A DNA stretch of 62,602 nucleotides from Clostridia bacterium (GCA_017517745.1 JAFWYJ010000037.1:1-62602); one strand, 5' to 3'; shown: positions 18,720 to 28,712, counted from the stretch's first letter. Made by a program: numbers and translations. Notes: generated by a model from the letters alone, not told the origin.

Positions 18720-18806
18720 ATACGGGGGAAGGAAAACTTCTTGAAAGAAGCTTTTCCTTCCCCCGCTCCCCCATCCTTTCAAGAACTTTTTTGAAAGAGG
18801 GGGATA
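18720..18806 (+). repeat. 3'-end hairpin element, copy 1 (divergent copy)
   Basis: It lies 6 bases after the ATPase stop: hairpin 18723-18765 (CGGGGGAAGG... stem with one bulged C), then CTCCCCC and a TTTCAAGAACTTTTTTGAAA inverted repeat. It shares layout and wording with the copies downstream of three other genes, but lacks their terminal box. Confidence 0.55.
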
Positions 18807-18812
18807 AAGTGA

Positions 18813-18848
18813 GAAAGCATTACCTGTGCGATGACAGATAATGCTTTC
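18813..18848. terminator. Hairpin, possible terminator
   Basis: Arms GAAAGCATTA (18813-18822) and TAATGCTTTC (18839-18848), followed by TTGTTGTTT. The stem wording resembles the hairpin after the NSS symporter at 57.5 kb. Confidence 0.5.
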
Positions 18849-18863
18849 TTGTTGTTTATAAGA

Positions 18864-18960
18864 GACGCACAGATAAATGATTACGTTTGTGCTATTTGTG
18901 CGAAAAGTTTTTGAGGGGGTGCGGGGGAATCTTTTTTCTAAAAAGTTCCCCCGCAAAAAA
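18864..18960 (-). repeat. 3'-end hairpin element, copy 2
   Basis: Directly after the stop of the minus-strand methyltransferase gene. In gene orientation: GCGGGGGAA-TTTTT/AAAAA-TTCCCCCGC hairpin, CACCCCC, CAAAAACTTTT, and the box AAACGTAAT..TTTATCTGTGCG. About 97 bases, matching copy 4 at 26.6 kb over its whole length. Confidence 0.7.
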
Positions 18961-20091
18961 TCATTCTTTCCTCACCGGCTTAAAATACTGATAGAGGTTG
19001 CACGGAATCATGCCGTTGTAAAGCTTGCGGATCTTGTCGGCGCGTCTGCCGTAGAAACGCTCGAACTGCGGATGTGAGGTGATGATGTAGATCTGCCACG
19101 GCGCAAGATCGGCGAAGGCGCGCCCCATGTCGCGGTAGAGCTGCTCTGCCTCTTGCGGTGTCATCAGACGCTCTCCGTAGGGCGGATTGCAGACCACCGT
19201 GCCGCGGCGATCCTCTTTTTTGATCCTTCTCACATCTGCCGCGAAAATATTCATGTGCTCCTCCACACCCGCACGCAATGCGTTTTCATAGACCACGTCG
19301 AGAATATCCTCGTCAATATCCGAGGCGTAGACCTCAAAGTGACTGTCGGTGCGAATTGCCGCGCTTGCCCGCTCACGCTCCTCCGCCCAAAGATGCGCGG
19401 GGATCTGCGGAAATTGCTCCGCGGCAAAGCTTCTGCCAAGTCCGGGCGCGCGATTGGCAAGAATGAGCGCCGCCTCGATGGCGATCGTTCCCGAGCCGCA
19501 CATCGGATCCCAGAACAGCACGTCCTCACGCGGTCTCGACGTCAAAGCCAACGCCGCCGCCAGCGTCTCACGCAAAGGCGCGGGACCCGCCGCAGGTCGG
19601 TAACCTCTCTTGTGGAGCGGCAGCCCCGAGGTGTCGATCATCAGCGCCACGGTGTCCTTGAACAGGAAAAATTCAACCTGATATTTCACCCCCGTCTCCG
19701 AGAATCGGCTGATGCCGTAGCACGCAGACAGGCGATCGACGATGGCTTTTTTGATGATGCTCTGACAGTCCGGCACCGAAAACAGCTTGCTTTTGATCGA
19801 GTGTCCCTTCACGGGAAAAGCGTCGTCACGTCCGATCCAATCCTCCCAGGGAAGCGCCTTGACGCCGTCAAACAGCTCCGCGAAGCTGTATGCAGGAAAT
19901 CGACCGAGACAAACGAACACGTGCTCCGCGCACCTCAGATGCAGATTGGCACGGACGATGTCCCGCTCGTCTCCCTCAAAGCGAATCCGTCCGTCGATTG
20001 TTTCAATCCGCTTCACGCCAAGCGCGTCAAGCTCCTCGCCCAGCAGCTTTTCCAAGCCAAACAAACAGGTGGCAACCAATTCCAATTTCAT
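18961..20091 (-). CDS. THUMP-domain rRNA (guanine-N2) methyltransferase, RlmL/YpsC type
   Basis: 376 residues. The N-terminal ferredoxin-like/THUMP RNA-binding region (about 1-155) is followed by a Rossmann methyltransferase domain with SAM motif DPMCGSGT (about 194-201) and catalytic NPPYGERL (about 300). It probably methylates a 23S rRNA guanine (G2445-type). Length fits the single-domain Firmicutes form. A promoter TTGACA-17-TATAAT lies upstream on the minus strand. Confidence 0.88.
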   Translation of the reverse strand: MKLELVATCLFGLEKLLGEELDALGVKRIETIDGRIRFEGDERDIVRANLHLRCAEHVFVCLGRFPAYSFAELFDGVKALPWEDWIGRDDAFPVKGHSIKSKLFSVPDCQSIIKKAIVDRLSACYGISRFSETGVKYQVEFFLFKDTVALMIDTSGLPLHKRGYRPAAGPAPLRETLAAALALTSRPREDVLFWDPMCGSGTIAIEAALILANRAPGLGRSFAAEQFPQIPAHLWAEERERASAAIRTDSHFEVYASDIDEDILDVVYENALRAGVEEHMNIFAADVRRIKKEDRRGTVVCNPPYGERLMTPQEAEQLYRDMGRAFADLAPWQIYIITSHPQFERFYGRRADKIRKLYNGMIPCNLYQYFKPVRKE

Positions 20092-20125
20092 AAAGTCCTC
20101 ACAAATTTCATTTTGTTGTCATTTA

Positions 20126-20190
20126 ATTATACTATCAAACGAAAAAAATGTCAAGAAACTATTGAAAAAACAAAATAAATATGTTATAAT
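20126..20190. promoter_or_regulatory. Two divergent promoters (methyltransferase and asd)
   Basis: Minus strand: TTGACA (20154-20149), 17 bases, TATAAT (20131-20126) for the methyltransferase. Plus strand: TTGAAA (20162-20167), 17 bases, TATAAT (20185-20190) for asd. Confidence 0.8.
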
Positions 20191-20254
20191 AAATTAATTA
20201 TTTTTATTTCCGTCGCACACCCGCGACGTACAGGTAAGAAAGGACTTCCCAATC

Positions 20255-21331
20255 ATGAACAAAATGAAGGTCGGCGTCATCGGCGCCACAGGTATGGTCG
20301 GTCAGCGTTTTCTGACCCTTTTGGAGAATCACCCCTATTTTGAGGTCACCACCCTCGCGGCATCGGCTCGCTCGGCAGGCAAAACCTACGAAGAAGCAGT
20401 CGGCGCACGCTGGAAGATGACCACGCCCATGCCCGAAAAATACAAGAGCATGACCGTCCTCGATGCGGCAAACATCGAAGAGGTCGGCAAGAACTGCGCG
20501 TTCGTTTTCTGCGCGGTCGATATGAAGAAGGACGAAATCCGCGCACTTGAGGAGGCGTATGCCAAAGCAGAGATCCCCGTGGTCTCCAACAACTCGGCAC
20601 ACCGCTGGACGCCCGACGTTCCCATGGTCATCCCGGAAATCAACGACGCGCATCTTGAGGTCATTGCCGCTCAAAGAAAGAGACTCGGCACCAAGCGCGG
20701 CTTCATCGCCGTCAAGCCCAACTGCTCGATCCAATCCTACGTTCCCGCTCTGACGCCTCTGCGCAAGTTTGGCATCAAGGAAGTCGTTGCCACCACCTAC
20801 CAGGCAATCTCCGGCGCGGGCAAGACCTTCAAGGAATGGCCCGAAATGATCGACAACGTCATCCCCTACATCGGCGGTGAGGAAGAAAAGAGCGAGCAGG
20901 AGCCTCTGCGCGTTTGGGGTAAGGTCGAGAACGGCGAGATCGTCAAGGCAGACGCGCCCCTCATCACCACCCAATGCATCCGCGTTCCCGTGACCGACGG
21001 TCACACCGCAGCCGTGTTCGTACGCTTCGAGAACAAGCCCACCAAGGAGGAGATCCTGGAGGCTTGGAAGAATTTCTCGGGCAAGCCGCAGGAGCTCAAG
21101 CTCCCCCACGCTCCCGAGCAGTTCATCACCTACTTCGAGGAAGACAACCGTCCTCAAGCAAAGCTCGACCGCGATATTTACGGCGGCATGGGCGTGACGG
21201 TCGGACGTCTGCGCGAGGATACGTTGTTTGACTACAAGTTCGTCGGACTCTCCCACAACACCCTGCGCGGTGCTGCCGGCGGCGCGGTTCTGATCGCAGA
21301 GCTGCTCTACAGAGAGGGATATTTCAACTAA
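20255..21331 (+). CDS. asd: Aspartate-semialdehyde dehydrogenase (archaeal/fungal-type)
   Basis: 358-residue NADP-dependent enzyme reducing aspartyl phosphate to the semialdehyde for lysine, threonine and methionine synthesis. The N-terminal GATGMVGQRF binds NADP, the catalytic cysteine is in KPNCSIQSYVPAL (about residue 153), and the active-site histidine is in PVTDGHTAAV. These motifs are of the archaeal/fungal branch rather than the E. coli branch. Monocistronic, with its own promoter and terminator. Confidence 0.93.
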   Translation: MNKMKVGVIGATGMVGQRFLTLLENHPYFEVTTLAASARSAGKTYEEAVGARWKMTTPMPEKYKSMTVLDAANIEEVGKNCAFVFCAVDMKKDEIRALEEAYAKAEIPVVSNNSAHRWTPDVPMVIPEINDAHLEVIAAQRKRLGTKRGFIAVKPNCSIQSYVPALTPLRKFGIKEVVATTYQAISGAGKTFKEWPEMIDNVIPYIGGEEEKSEQEPLRVWGKVENGEIVKADAPLITTQCIRVPVTDGHTAAVFVRFENKPTKEEILEAWKNFSGKPQELKLPHAPEQFITYFEEDNRPQAKLDRDIYGGMGVTVGRLREDTLFDYKFVGLSHNTLRGAAGGAVLIAELLYREGYFN

Positions 21332-21338
21332 AAAACAC

Positions 21339-21373
21339 AAGCACGGTGCTTCAAATGAAGCACCGTGCTTTTT
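21339..21373. terminator. Bidirectional terminator after asd
   Basis: 14-bp perfect stem AAGCACGGTGCTTC (21339-21352/21357-21370). It is followed by TTT on the plus strand and by TGTGTTTTTT on the minus strand, so it can stop both asd and the converging groEL transcript. Confidence 0.85.
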
Positions 21374-21390
21374 GAATCAATCACACGCAA

Positions 21391-21425
21391 GGGGGAGGAT
21401 GCCGTGGCATCCTCCCCCGTTTTTT
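21391..21425 (+). terminator. Second terminator between asd and groEL
   Basis: GGGGGAGGATGCC stem (21391-21403/21406-21418) with a 2-base loop, followed on the plus strand by GTTTTTT. A backup terminator for asd; the minus strand has no U-tract. Confidence 0.75.
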
Positions 21426-21437
21426 GATGCGATTTGA

Positions 21438-23084
<1,647 letters not shown>

Positions 23085-23087
23085 CTA

Positions 23088-23375
23088 TTATTCTACGATT
23101 GCAAGGATGTCGCCCTGCTTCACAATGGTGTATTCGGTGCCGTCCATTTTGACCTCGGTACCCGAATATTTTCCGGTGATGACCTTGTCGCCAACCTTGA
23201 CCTCCATGGGGATCAGCTTGCCGTTATCGTCACGCGCACCGGGGCCAACGGCAACCACCTCGGCCACCTGGGGCTTTTCCTGCGCAGATGCGGTCAAAAA
23301 AATGCCGGTTTTGGTTTTTTCCTCAGCCTCGACGAGTTTGACTACAACTCTGTCGGAAAGCGGTTTGATGTTCAT
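23088..23375 (-). CDS. groES: Co-chaperonin GroES
   Basis: 95-residue heptameric lid of GroEL. The start MNIKPLSDRVVVK and the mobile loop segment TKTGIFLTASAQEKPQ are typical. It is the first gene of the groESL operon, preceded by an AGGAGG-type site and CIRCE. Confidence 0.98.
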   Translation of the reverse strand: MNIKPLSDRVVVKLVEAEEKTKTGIFLTASAQEKPQVAEVVAVGPGARDDNGKLIPMEVKVGDKVITGKYSGTEVKMDGTEYTIVKQGDILAIVE

Positions 23376-23428
23376 AGTTCAGAGTCCTCCTCATTGATTG
23401 ATCTCAAAATATCATTTTTCTTGCGAAT

Positions 23429-23455
23429 TTAGCACTCAAACCTTGCGAGTGCTAA
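23429..23455. promoter_or_regulatory. CIRCE operator (HrcA site)
   Basis: A perfect TTAGCACTC-N9-GAGTGCTAA inverted repeat, the HrcA heat-shock operator, lying between the groES promoter and its start codon. Confidence 0.97.
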
Positions 23456-23466
23456 CTCTTGCTATT

Positions 23467-23494
23467 ATTCTAAACCTTTTTTTGGAAAAATCAA
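23467..23494 (-). promoter_or_regulatory. Promoter of groESL
   Basis: The minus strand reads TTGATT (23494-23489), 16 bases, TAGAAT (23472-23467), just upstream of CIRCE. Confidence 0.65.
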
Positions 23495-23650
23495 GCCCTT
23501 TTTCGTAATATTCACATTCTTTTTACAATTTTATTGCTTTCAAAAGCGGTTCGGTGCTAAAATGTGACATCCTTCGTGTCGGAATATTAAAAAAAGCCGC
23601 AGCATACAATAAATACGAAATCAAATGGCAAAAAGCGGGAGGAATTCGGT

Positions 23651-24970
23651 TTGTTGAAATGGGTGATGACGGGCGGCTTGGTGCTGCCGCTTCTGATGAT
23701 TTGCGGCATGTTTTTTCTCTTCTATCTCCGCTTTCTTCCCTTTCGCTCCCCCCAAAAAATGTGGCTTGCCATGCGCACGCCCGCACCGGAGGGGTCCGTG
23801 TCTCCCTTCCGCGCGGTGATGCTGGCGTTGGCGGGTACGCTCGGCGTGGGAAACATCGTCGGCGTGGCGAGCGCCATTCACATCGGCGGCGCGGGAGCGA
23901 TCCTCTGGATGTGGATCGCGGCATTGATTGCCATGATCCTCAAATACGCCGAGATCCTCTTGGCTGTGGCACATCGCCGCGAGGGAAAAAATGGATTCTT
24001 TGGCGGGGCGTATTATTATATAAAGGATTATTTTGCAAGCCGCAACCTGCATCGGGTTGCGATCGCGGCATCCGCGCTCTTTGCCGTCCTGATGGTCGTC
24101 GAGGCATTGGGAATGGGATGCGTCATACAGGTCAACGCCATTTCCTCAACTTTTGAGGGGGTATGGCAAGTACCAAAATGGATCACGGGTATCCTTCTCG
24201 CCCTCTTGACGCTCCCCATCATTCTGCGCGGAACAAAAAGCATTTCGTCGCTCACCGAGCTGCTGGTACCGATCATGACGGGAGGCTATCTGATCCTCTC
24301 GATCGCCGTGCTCATTCTGCGCCGTGATGCCGTGGGAGATGCTTTTTCGTCGATCTTCCGCGAAGCATTCTCACCCGAAAGCCTGGGCGGCGGGATCCTC
24401 GGCTTTCTGACCTCACGCGCGCTCCGCCTTGGAACGATGCGCGGACTGCTTTCCAACGAAGCCGGATGCGGAACCGCACCCACGGCGCACGCGGCGGCAC
24501 ACACCGTCTCGCCCGCAGCGCAAGGCGTTTGGGGCATCTTCGAGGTGTTTGTCGATACGATCCTGCTTTGCACCGTCACGGCGTTGGTGATCCTCGTCGG
24601 ATTTCCGAACGCAGAGCTTTTTGAGAACGACGCCATCATGACCGCCATCCGCGCCTATTCCTCGGTGCTGGGCGGTTGGTCGGATTGGTTTTTCTGCATT
24701 GCCATTTTCTGCTTCGGCTTTGCCACGGTGCTCTGCTGGGCAAACTACGGCTTGGAATCGCTTTCCTTTCTTTCGCGCCGCCCGCTTCCGCGTTTGCTCT
24801 ACCTTTTCGTCTTCGGGCTCTGCTGCTTCCTTGGATCCGTCTCCACCCCCGAAAACGTCTGGATGCTCTCCGACTCCTCGCTCGCCATTCTGACAACCCT
24901 CAACCTCCTCATGCTTCTCCTGATGCGAAAAGAGATCAAGCAAGAAACGCTTGCCTTCTTTCAAGGCTGA
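23651..24970 (+). CDS. Alanine/glycine:cation symporter (AGCS family)
   Basis: 439-residue inner-membrane sodium- or proton-coupled amino acid carrier. The AGCS signature GTLGVGNIVGVASAIHIGG lies at about 58-76, and RGLLSNEAGCGTAPTAHAA lies near residue 260. About ten or eleven hydrophobic segments. The start appears to be TTG at 23651 because GGGAGG lies 8 bases before it; no ATG fits as well. Its 3' end is followed by a copy of the hairpin element. Confidence 0.9.
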   Translation: MLKWVMTGGLVLPLLMICGMFFLFYLRFLPFRSPQKMWLAMRTPAPEGSVSPFRAVMLALAGTLGVGNIVGVASAIHIGGAGAILWMWIAALIAMILKYAEILLAVAHRREGKNGFFGGAYYYIKDYFASRNLHRVAIAASALFAVLMVVEALGMGCVIQVNAISSTFEGVWQVPKWITGILLALLTLPIILRGTKSISSLTELLVPIMTGGYLILSIAVLILRRDAVGDAFSSIFREAFSPESLGGGILGFLTSRALRLGTMRGLLSNEAGCGTAPTAHAAAHTVSPAAQGVWGIFEVFVDTILLCTVTALVILVGFPNAELFENDAIMTAIRAYSSVLGGWSDWFFCIAIFCFGFATVLCWANYGLESLSFLSRRPLPRLLYLFVFGLCCFLGSVSTPENVWMLSDSSLAILTTLNLLMLLLMRKEIKQETLAFFQG

Positions 24971-24984
24971 ATTTGCGAAAGACG

Positions 24985-25075
24985 TGTTTTGTGGAGGTGC
25001 TTTTGAAAAAGCCACCTCACCCCCCGCAAAACTTTTTGAGGAAGGAAAAAAGGAACTCCTTTATCCGTACGCTCT
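24985..25075 (+). repeat. 3'-end hairpin element, copy 3
   Basis: 14 bases after the symporter stop. In gene orientation: GTGGAGGTGCTTTT/AAAAGCCACCTCAC hairpin, CCCCCGC, AAAACTTTTTG, then the box TTTATCCGTACGCTC (25060-25074). The stem bases differ from copies 2 and 4 while pairing is largely kept. Confidence 0.65.
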
Positions 25076-25129
25076 GAATGAGCAATCGCTCCCGCGGCAT
25101 TTTGATTCCTCCCCATAAACAATAAATAC

Positions 25130-25157
25130 AGGGCTGTCGAAGCATGACAGCCCTTTG
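25130..25157. terminator. Terminator between converging genes
   Basis: AGGGCTGTC stem (25130-25138/25146-25154) with a 7-base loop, followed by TTGTTATG on the plus strand and GTATTTATTG on the minus strand. Confidence 0.65.
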
Positions 25158-25172
25158 TTATGTATTCGATAT

Positions 25173-25817
25173 TTAAAAAAGCTTAGATTTTACATTTGAG
25201 AATTCTTCTTCGGTAATGATCCCCTGATCGCAGAGTGCTTTCCAGTTTTTCAACTCTTCCAAAGAATTGGCGCGAGGCTTGAAATCATGGAAAAGCTTGC
25301 TCTTGAGTGCAACAAACTCGTCTGCCGTAATGATTGCATTTTCCTCCATTTGTTTATACTGCTTCAACAACGTCGACGTATCCGATACACTGGTTGCCCC
25401 GGCTTTTACAAAGCCAAAAAAATTCAACATTTTGGAAACCAAATAGATAACGGCGGCAATCAACATCAAAATCATGCCCAACGAGGAAATGATCAACATA
25501 TACTTTCCGCTCGGAAACATCACGATGCAAAAAATACCCGCAATCGCACCCAAAAGATAGCCCATATTTACAAAGCTCTGATTCTTGGAAAGCGCGAAGG
25601 CACAAGCGATTGCAACAAAAAGACAATCTCCCAAGGCAGTGCCACTAATAAGAGCTCCGCTGCCATTCCGCATCGAATCAGCCCGATAAGCATAGCCGTA
25701 ATCGTATTTAGAAAGCTCGTCCGCATCAATTTTATTGACCAATCCATCAAGCAAAAAGCCAAGCAAAACAACGATCAATCCAATGACGATCAAGATTTTG
25801 GAAATTTCTTTTTTCAT
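25173..25817 (-). CDS. Membrane protein with two C-terminal SHOCT-like segments
   Basis: 214 residues, function unknown. Four hydrophobic segments (about 7-26, 63-78, 83-103, 107-128) are followed by a cytoplasmic tail with two tandem short helical SHOCT-type motifs, each ending in EEF/DEF..(L/V)KSKLF (about 150-176 and 188-214). SHOCT motifs are common at the ends of small bacterial membrane proteins and may mediate oligomerisation. The base composition is AT-richer than in neighbours, suggesting acquisition. Divergent from an HTH gene. Confidence 0.75.
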   Translation of the reverse strand: MKKEISKILIVIGLIVVLLGFLLDGLVNKIDADELSKYDYGYAYRADSMRNGSGALISGTALGDCLFVAIACAFALSKNQSFVNMGYLLGAIAGIFCIVMFPSGKYMLIISSLGMILMLIAAVIYLVSKMLNFFGFVKAGATSVSDTSTLLKQYKQMEENAIITADEFVALKSKLFHDFKPRANSLEELKNWKALCDQGIITEEEFSNVKSKLF

Positions 25818-25864
25818 TTTTTGTATCCTCTTTTCTGTTTTTTCGGCAGAATGATGCCAATTTT

Positions 25865-25944
25865 ATTATACGCTTTTTCATCTGTTTTGTCAAGTGCTAT
25901 TTATCAAAAAAGATAATTATAAATCGTTTTTGATAAGCTATAAT
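25865..25944. promoter_or_regulatory. Divergent promoters with a 10-bp inverted repeat
   Basis: Minus strand: TTGACA (25893-25888), 17 bases, TATAAT (25870-25865) for the SHOCT gene. Plus strand: TATAAT (25939-25944) for the HTH gene. The inverted repeat TTATCAAAAA (25901-25910) / TTTTTGATAA (25927-25936) lies between them and is a candidate operator for the HTH protein. Confidence 0.7.
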
Positions 25945-25977
25945 GATATTAGTAAAAAAGAAAAAGAGGTAAATACC

Positions 25978-26268
25978 ATGATTTTGCATATTGCGGATAG
26001 GATTCGATATTTACGGGATAAAATGGGGATGACACAAACCGATCTTGCGAAAAAGCTGGGCATTTCCAGAAGTGCGGTCAATTCTTGGGAAATGTCACTC
26101 TCTTCCCCGTCACTCTCAAACATCATCGAAATGTCTCAGATCTTTCACGTGAATATCGACTATCTTCTCTCGCTCTCCGACAAAACCATGGTCGACATCT
26201 CCAATCTGACGAACGATCAAAAGGAATTGGTTTTTCGACTGGTCAATTGCTTGGAAAAGAAAAATTAG
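25978..26268 (+). CDS. XRE/Cro-type HTH regulator
   Basis: 96-residue DNA-binding protein with an N-terminal HTH_3 domain (about 3-58; MTQTDLAKKLGISRSAVNSWE) and a short C-terminal helix. The ATG at 25978 follows AGAGGT; the upstream in-frame extension runs through the promoter. It probably represses itself and the divergent SHOCT membrane protein gene. Confidence 0.85.
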   Translation: MILHIADRIRYLRDKMGMTQTDLAKKLGISRSAVNSWEMSLSSPSLSNIIEMSQIFHVNIDYLLSLSDKTMVDISNLTNDQKELVFRLVNCLEKKN

Positions 26269-26280
26269 TCAACGCTATCA

Positions 26281-26320
26281 GAAAAAGGAGTCTCGGATGA
26301 AAATCCGAGACTCCTTTTTC
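26281..26320 (+). terminator. Terminator of the HTH gene
   Basis: An 18-bp perfect stem (26281-26298/26303-26320, core GGAGTCTCGGAT) with a 4-base loop, whose 3' arm itself ends in TTTTTC. Confidence 0.85.
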
Positions 26321-26392
26321 ATGATCGTTGTTTGAATTTGTTTTTTGTGCTTCAAATTTTGATTTGTCGCACACTTTGTTCGCACAAGCCTT

Positions 26393-26420
26393 GTAGGGGC
26401 GATTCACGAATCGCCCCTAC
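26393..26420. repeat. Hairpin of the GTAGGGGCGATTC type
   Basis: 13-bp perfect stem GTAGGGGCGATTC (26393-26405/26408-26420) with a 2-base loop, in the gene-free stretch 26269-26666. This wording is familiar as a dispersed repeat in clostridial genomes; only one copy is present here. The rest of the stretch holds a GCTGTTTTG/CAAAACAGC hairpin near 26510-26536 and the element below, and no convincing gene. Confidence 0.6.
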
Positions 26421-26556
26421 GTTGTTTCGTTCATTTGTTCGTTAAAATGAGACACCGATAAATCCCCATTTTGCGCACCCTTTCCGTGGGCAAAACAAAT
26501 ATAAAAGCTGTTTTGGGTGGTGGTACCAAAACAGCCGCGAGAGCTATTGAAGGGGT

Positions 26557-26652
26557 GACGCGCACAGATAAAAAATTACGTTTCCACCCCTGCAATAAAA
26601 GTTTTTGCGGGGGTGTGGGGGAGCTTTTCTCAAAAAGCTTCCCCACAAAAAA
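26557..26652 (-). repeat. 3'-end hairpin element, copy 4
   Basis: 14 bases after the stop of the minus-strand CofE-like gene. In gene orientation: GTGGGGAAGCTTTTT/AAAAGCTCCCCCAC hairpin, ACCCCC, GCAAAAACTTTT, and the box AAACGTAAT..TTTATCTGTGCG. Best match is copy 2 at 18.9 kb. Confidence 0.7.
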
Positions 26653-26666
26653 CATATTCAACCTTA

Positions 26667-27869
26667 TCAGGTGGTATAGTTATCGAAATAGCCCTGAATG
26701 AAGACGACGGGAGTACCCTTGTCACCAGAGCCGCTGGTCAGGTCGCAGAGCGACCCAATGAGGTCGGTGAGCTGACGCGGAGTGGTTCCCTGTGCCGCCA
26801 TGTTTCCGACGAGAGATCCACTCTTGGCGCGGATGCTTGCCGAAATGGCTTCCTTCAGTTCCTCGCCCGACAGATCCTTGTAGTCATTGTCCGCGAGATA
26901 CTTGAGCTTGAGCTCGTTGGGCGTACCCACGAGTCCGTCGGTAAACGCGGGAGAAACAACCGGGTCTGCAAGTTCCCAGATCTTTCCCTTGGGATCCTTG
27001 AACGCGCCGTCGCCGTAGACCATGACCTCAACGTGCTTGCCGGTTGCCTTCAAAACGCGCGCCTGAATATCCAGCACGAGATCCTGACACTCGCGCGGGA
27101 AAAGCTTGACCGTGGTCTCGGTCGACTTGTTCGAGCCGAGCAGACCGTACTTTTCATTGCAACCGCTTCCGTTGACGGGAGCATTCAAAATATCGTCCAA
27201 ACCGCAAACCACCTTCGCGCCCGCAGCCTTGAGGATCCTCTTGGTGCGCGCACGGGTATGAATGTCGCAGGTCAAAACACAATCGGTATAATCCAGGATC
27301 GCCTTTGCCTGATTGGCAAAGATCACCTCGACCTCGGCACCGCAGGAACGAATGAGATCCGAATAATAGTTGATATAATCCACGCCGGTAAACTCGAGCT
27401 TGGTCTCCTCGCCGAACAGTTCGCGATAACGCTCCAGCGTCAGCACGTCACTGTAAGGATTGATGCCCGCCGCATCGATCTGATCCAGCGTGATCAGCGA
27501 GTTTCCAACCTCGTCGGAGGGATAGCTGAGCATCAGAACGATCTTCTTGACGCCCATCGCGATTCCGCGCAGACAGATGGCAAAGCGGTTGCGAGACAGA
27601 ATCGGGAACAGGACACCGACAGTCTCTCCGCCAAGTTTTGCACGCACGTCTTGGGCGATGTCCTCAACAGATGCGTAGTTACCCTGTGAACGAGCCACGA
27701 TTGACTCGGTCACCGAAATAATGTCGCGATCGCGAATCTCAAAGCCCTCGCACGCCGCAGCCTCCAGCACGCTGTCGGTCACGATGGCAGCAAGGTCGTC
27801 TCCCTTGCGGATGATGGGGCAACGAATGCCTCGGGATACGGTACCCACTCTACGTTCTTTCATAGCCAT
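26667..27869 (-). CDS. CofE-like (F420-0:gamma-glutamyl ligase family) protein
   Basis: 400 residues resembling coenzyme F420-0:L-glutamate ligase: N-terminal R-C-P-I-I..G-D region, RDRDIISVTESIVARSQGN (about 46-64), LSRNRFAICLRG, and a metal-binding GVDYINYYSDLI. No other F420 gene is in the window, and clostridia of this type usually lack F420, so the true glutamylation substrate is unknown. Own promoter, and followed by copy 4 of the hairpin element. Confidence 0.75.
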   Translation of the reverse strand: MAMKERRVGTVSRGIRCPIIRKGDDLAAIVTDSVLEAAACEGFEIRDRDIISVTESIVARSQGNYASVEDIAQDVRAKLGGETVGVLFPILSRNRFAICLRGIAMGVKKIVLMLSYPSDEVGNSLITLDQIDAAGINPYSDVLTLERYRELFGEETKLEFTGVDYINYYSDLIRSCGAEVEVIFANQAKAILDYTDCVLTCDIHTRARTKRILKAAGAKVVCGLDDILNAPVNGSGCNEKYGLLGSNKSTETTVKLFPRECQDLVLDIQARVLKATGKHVEVMVYGDGAFKDPKGKIWELADPVVSPAFTDGLVGTPNELKLKYLADNDYKDLSGEELKEAISASIRAKSGSLVGNMAAQGTTPRQLTDLIGSLCDLTSGSGDKGTPVVFIQGYFDNYTT

Positions 27870-27970
27870 TGTTTTTCAAGCCCTTTCTTTGCGGACGCCG
27901 TCAAGCGAAAAAATCCGCACAAAACCGACGCCGTCACCCAAAAAATGAATGATTTATTTTTTACCCTAAT

Positions 27971-27999
27971 ATTATAAACTTTTTTTTGCGAATTGTCAA
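27971..27999 (-). promoter_or_regulatory. Promoter of the CofE-like gene
   Basis: The minus strand reads TTGACA (27999-27994), 17 bases, TATAAT (27976-27971). Confidence 0.8.
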
Positions 28000-28037
28000 G
28001 TCAAATTTGATCGAAATATGTGATTTATTTGAAGATA

Positions 28038-28622
28038 TTACACCAATTCGAATTCAGCGAAAAATTCGGGGCGGTGATAATCGGGCTCCGGCCAGTCGAC
28101 GTTGGCAAAGCAACCGTAATGCGGATGGTCGGTCAAGTCGCCGCATTTGTAGAAATTGCCGCGCAACACGCTTCCCTTTCCGTGCTTGTAAGTGGGGATA
28201 TGCTTTTGAATATATGCCTTAGGAACCGTCAGCTCAAGCTCCCAACGATCGTCAAAGATCATCGGCTTCACACCCAGCATCGCGGTGTCGGCGGGATCGA
28301 TCCTCTGTGAGCGCGCACGGTCATAGCGCACGGCGTTGTAGACCGCGCCGTTGGGATTGATCTCGAGGTTGATATATCTCTCGTCGGTTGCGGGAGCATA
28401 CTGCATAAAGACCTCCATACAGCTGTCCTGACAGACCGGCGCGTTGTGCTCGGTCTCGACCGCACGCAGATTCGTTTCATAGGAAACGAGATGATATTTG
28501 ATCGCATCGTCGTCATAGGAGACGGTCACGGTCGTTTTCGGGGTGGCGGGAAAGTCCTTTGTCCACGGGAAATTGGCAATTTCGAAGGTCGTTCCCTCTT
28601 TGGAAATGGTATATCTACTCAT
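28038..28622 (-). CDS. CBM9-like carbohydrate-binding domain protein
   Basis: 194 residues, a single beta-sandwich of the family 9 carbohydrate-binding type (VSYDDDAIKYHLVSYE, CQDSCMEVFMQ, INLEINPNGAVYNA, WELELTVPKAYI, GNFYKCGD). No signal peptide or enzymatic domain, so its role is unclear; cytoplasmic proteins of this kind are widespread in clostridia. The ATG at 28622 follows GAGGAG; the longer reading frame starts inside the promoter region. Confidence 0.75.
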   Translation of the reverse strand: MSRYTISKEGTTFEIANFPWTKDFPATPKTTVTVSYDDDAIKYHLVSYETNLRAVETEHNAPVCQDSCMEVFMQYAPATDERYINLEINPNGAVYNAVRYDRARSQRIDPADTAMLGVKPMIFDDRWELELTVPKAYIQKHIPTYKHGKGSVLRGNFYKCGDLTDHPHYGCFANVDWPEPDYHRPEFFAEFELV

Positions 28623-28673
28623 CGTCTTCTCTCCTCGGATGTAAAAATTACGGAAATCTCCGCATCTGTTTTT

Positions 28674-28702
28674 ATTATACCCCAAAACAGAAAAAAAGTC
28701 AA
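28674..28702 (-). promoter_or_regulatory. Promoter of the CBM9-like gene
   Basis: The minus strand reads TTGACT (28702-28697), 17 bases, TATAAT (28679-28674). Confidence 0.75.
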
Positions 28703-28712
28703 GAAAAAAGAA

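Noticed and set aside
26500-26545. GGGTGGTGGTACC with nearby CCGCGAGAGC, resembling a T-box core
   Set aside because: The spacing is wrong, there is no stem I or downstream biosynthetic gene, and the sequence is explained by a simple GCTGTTTTG/CAAAACAGC hairpin.
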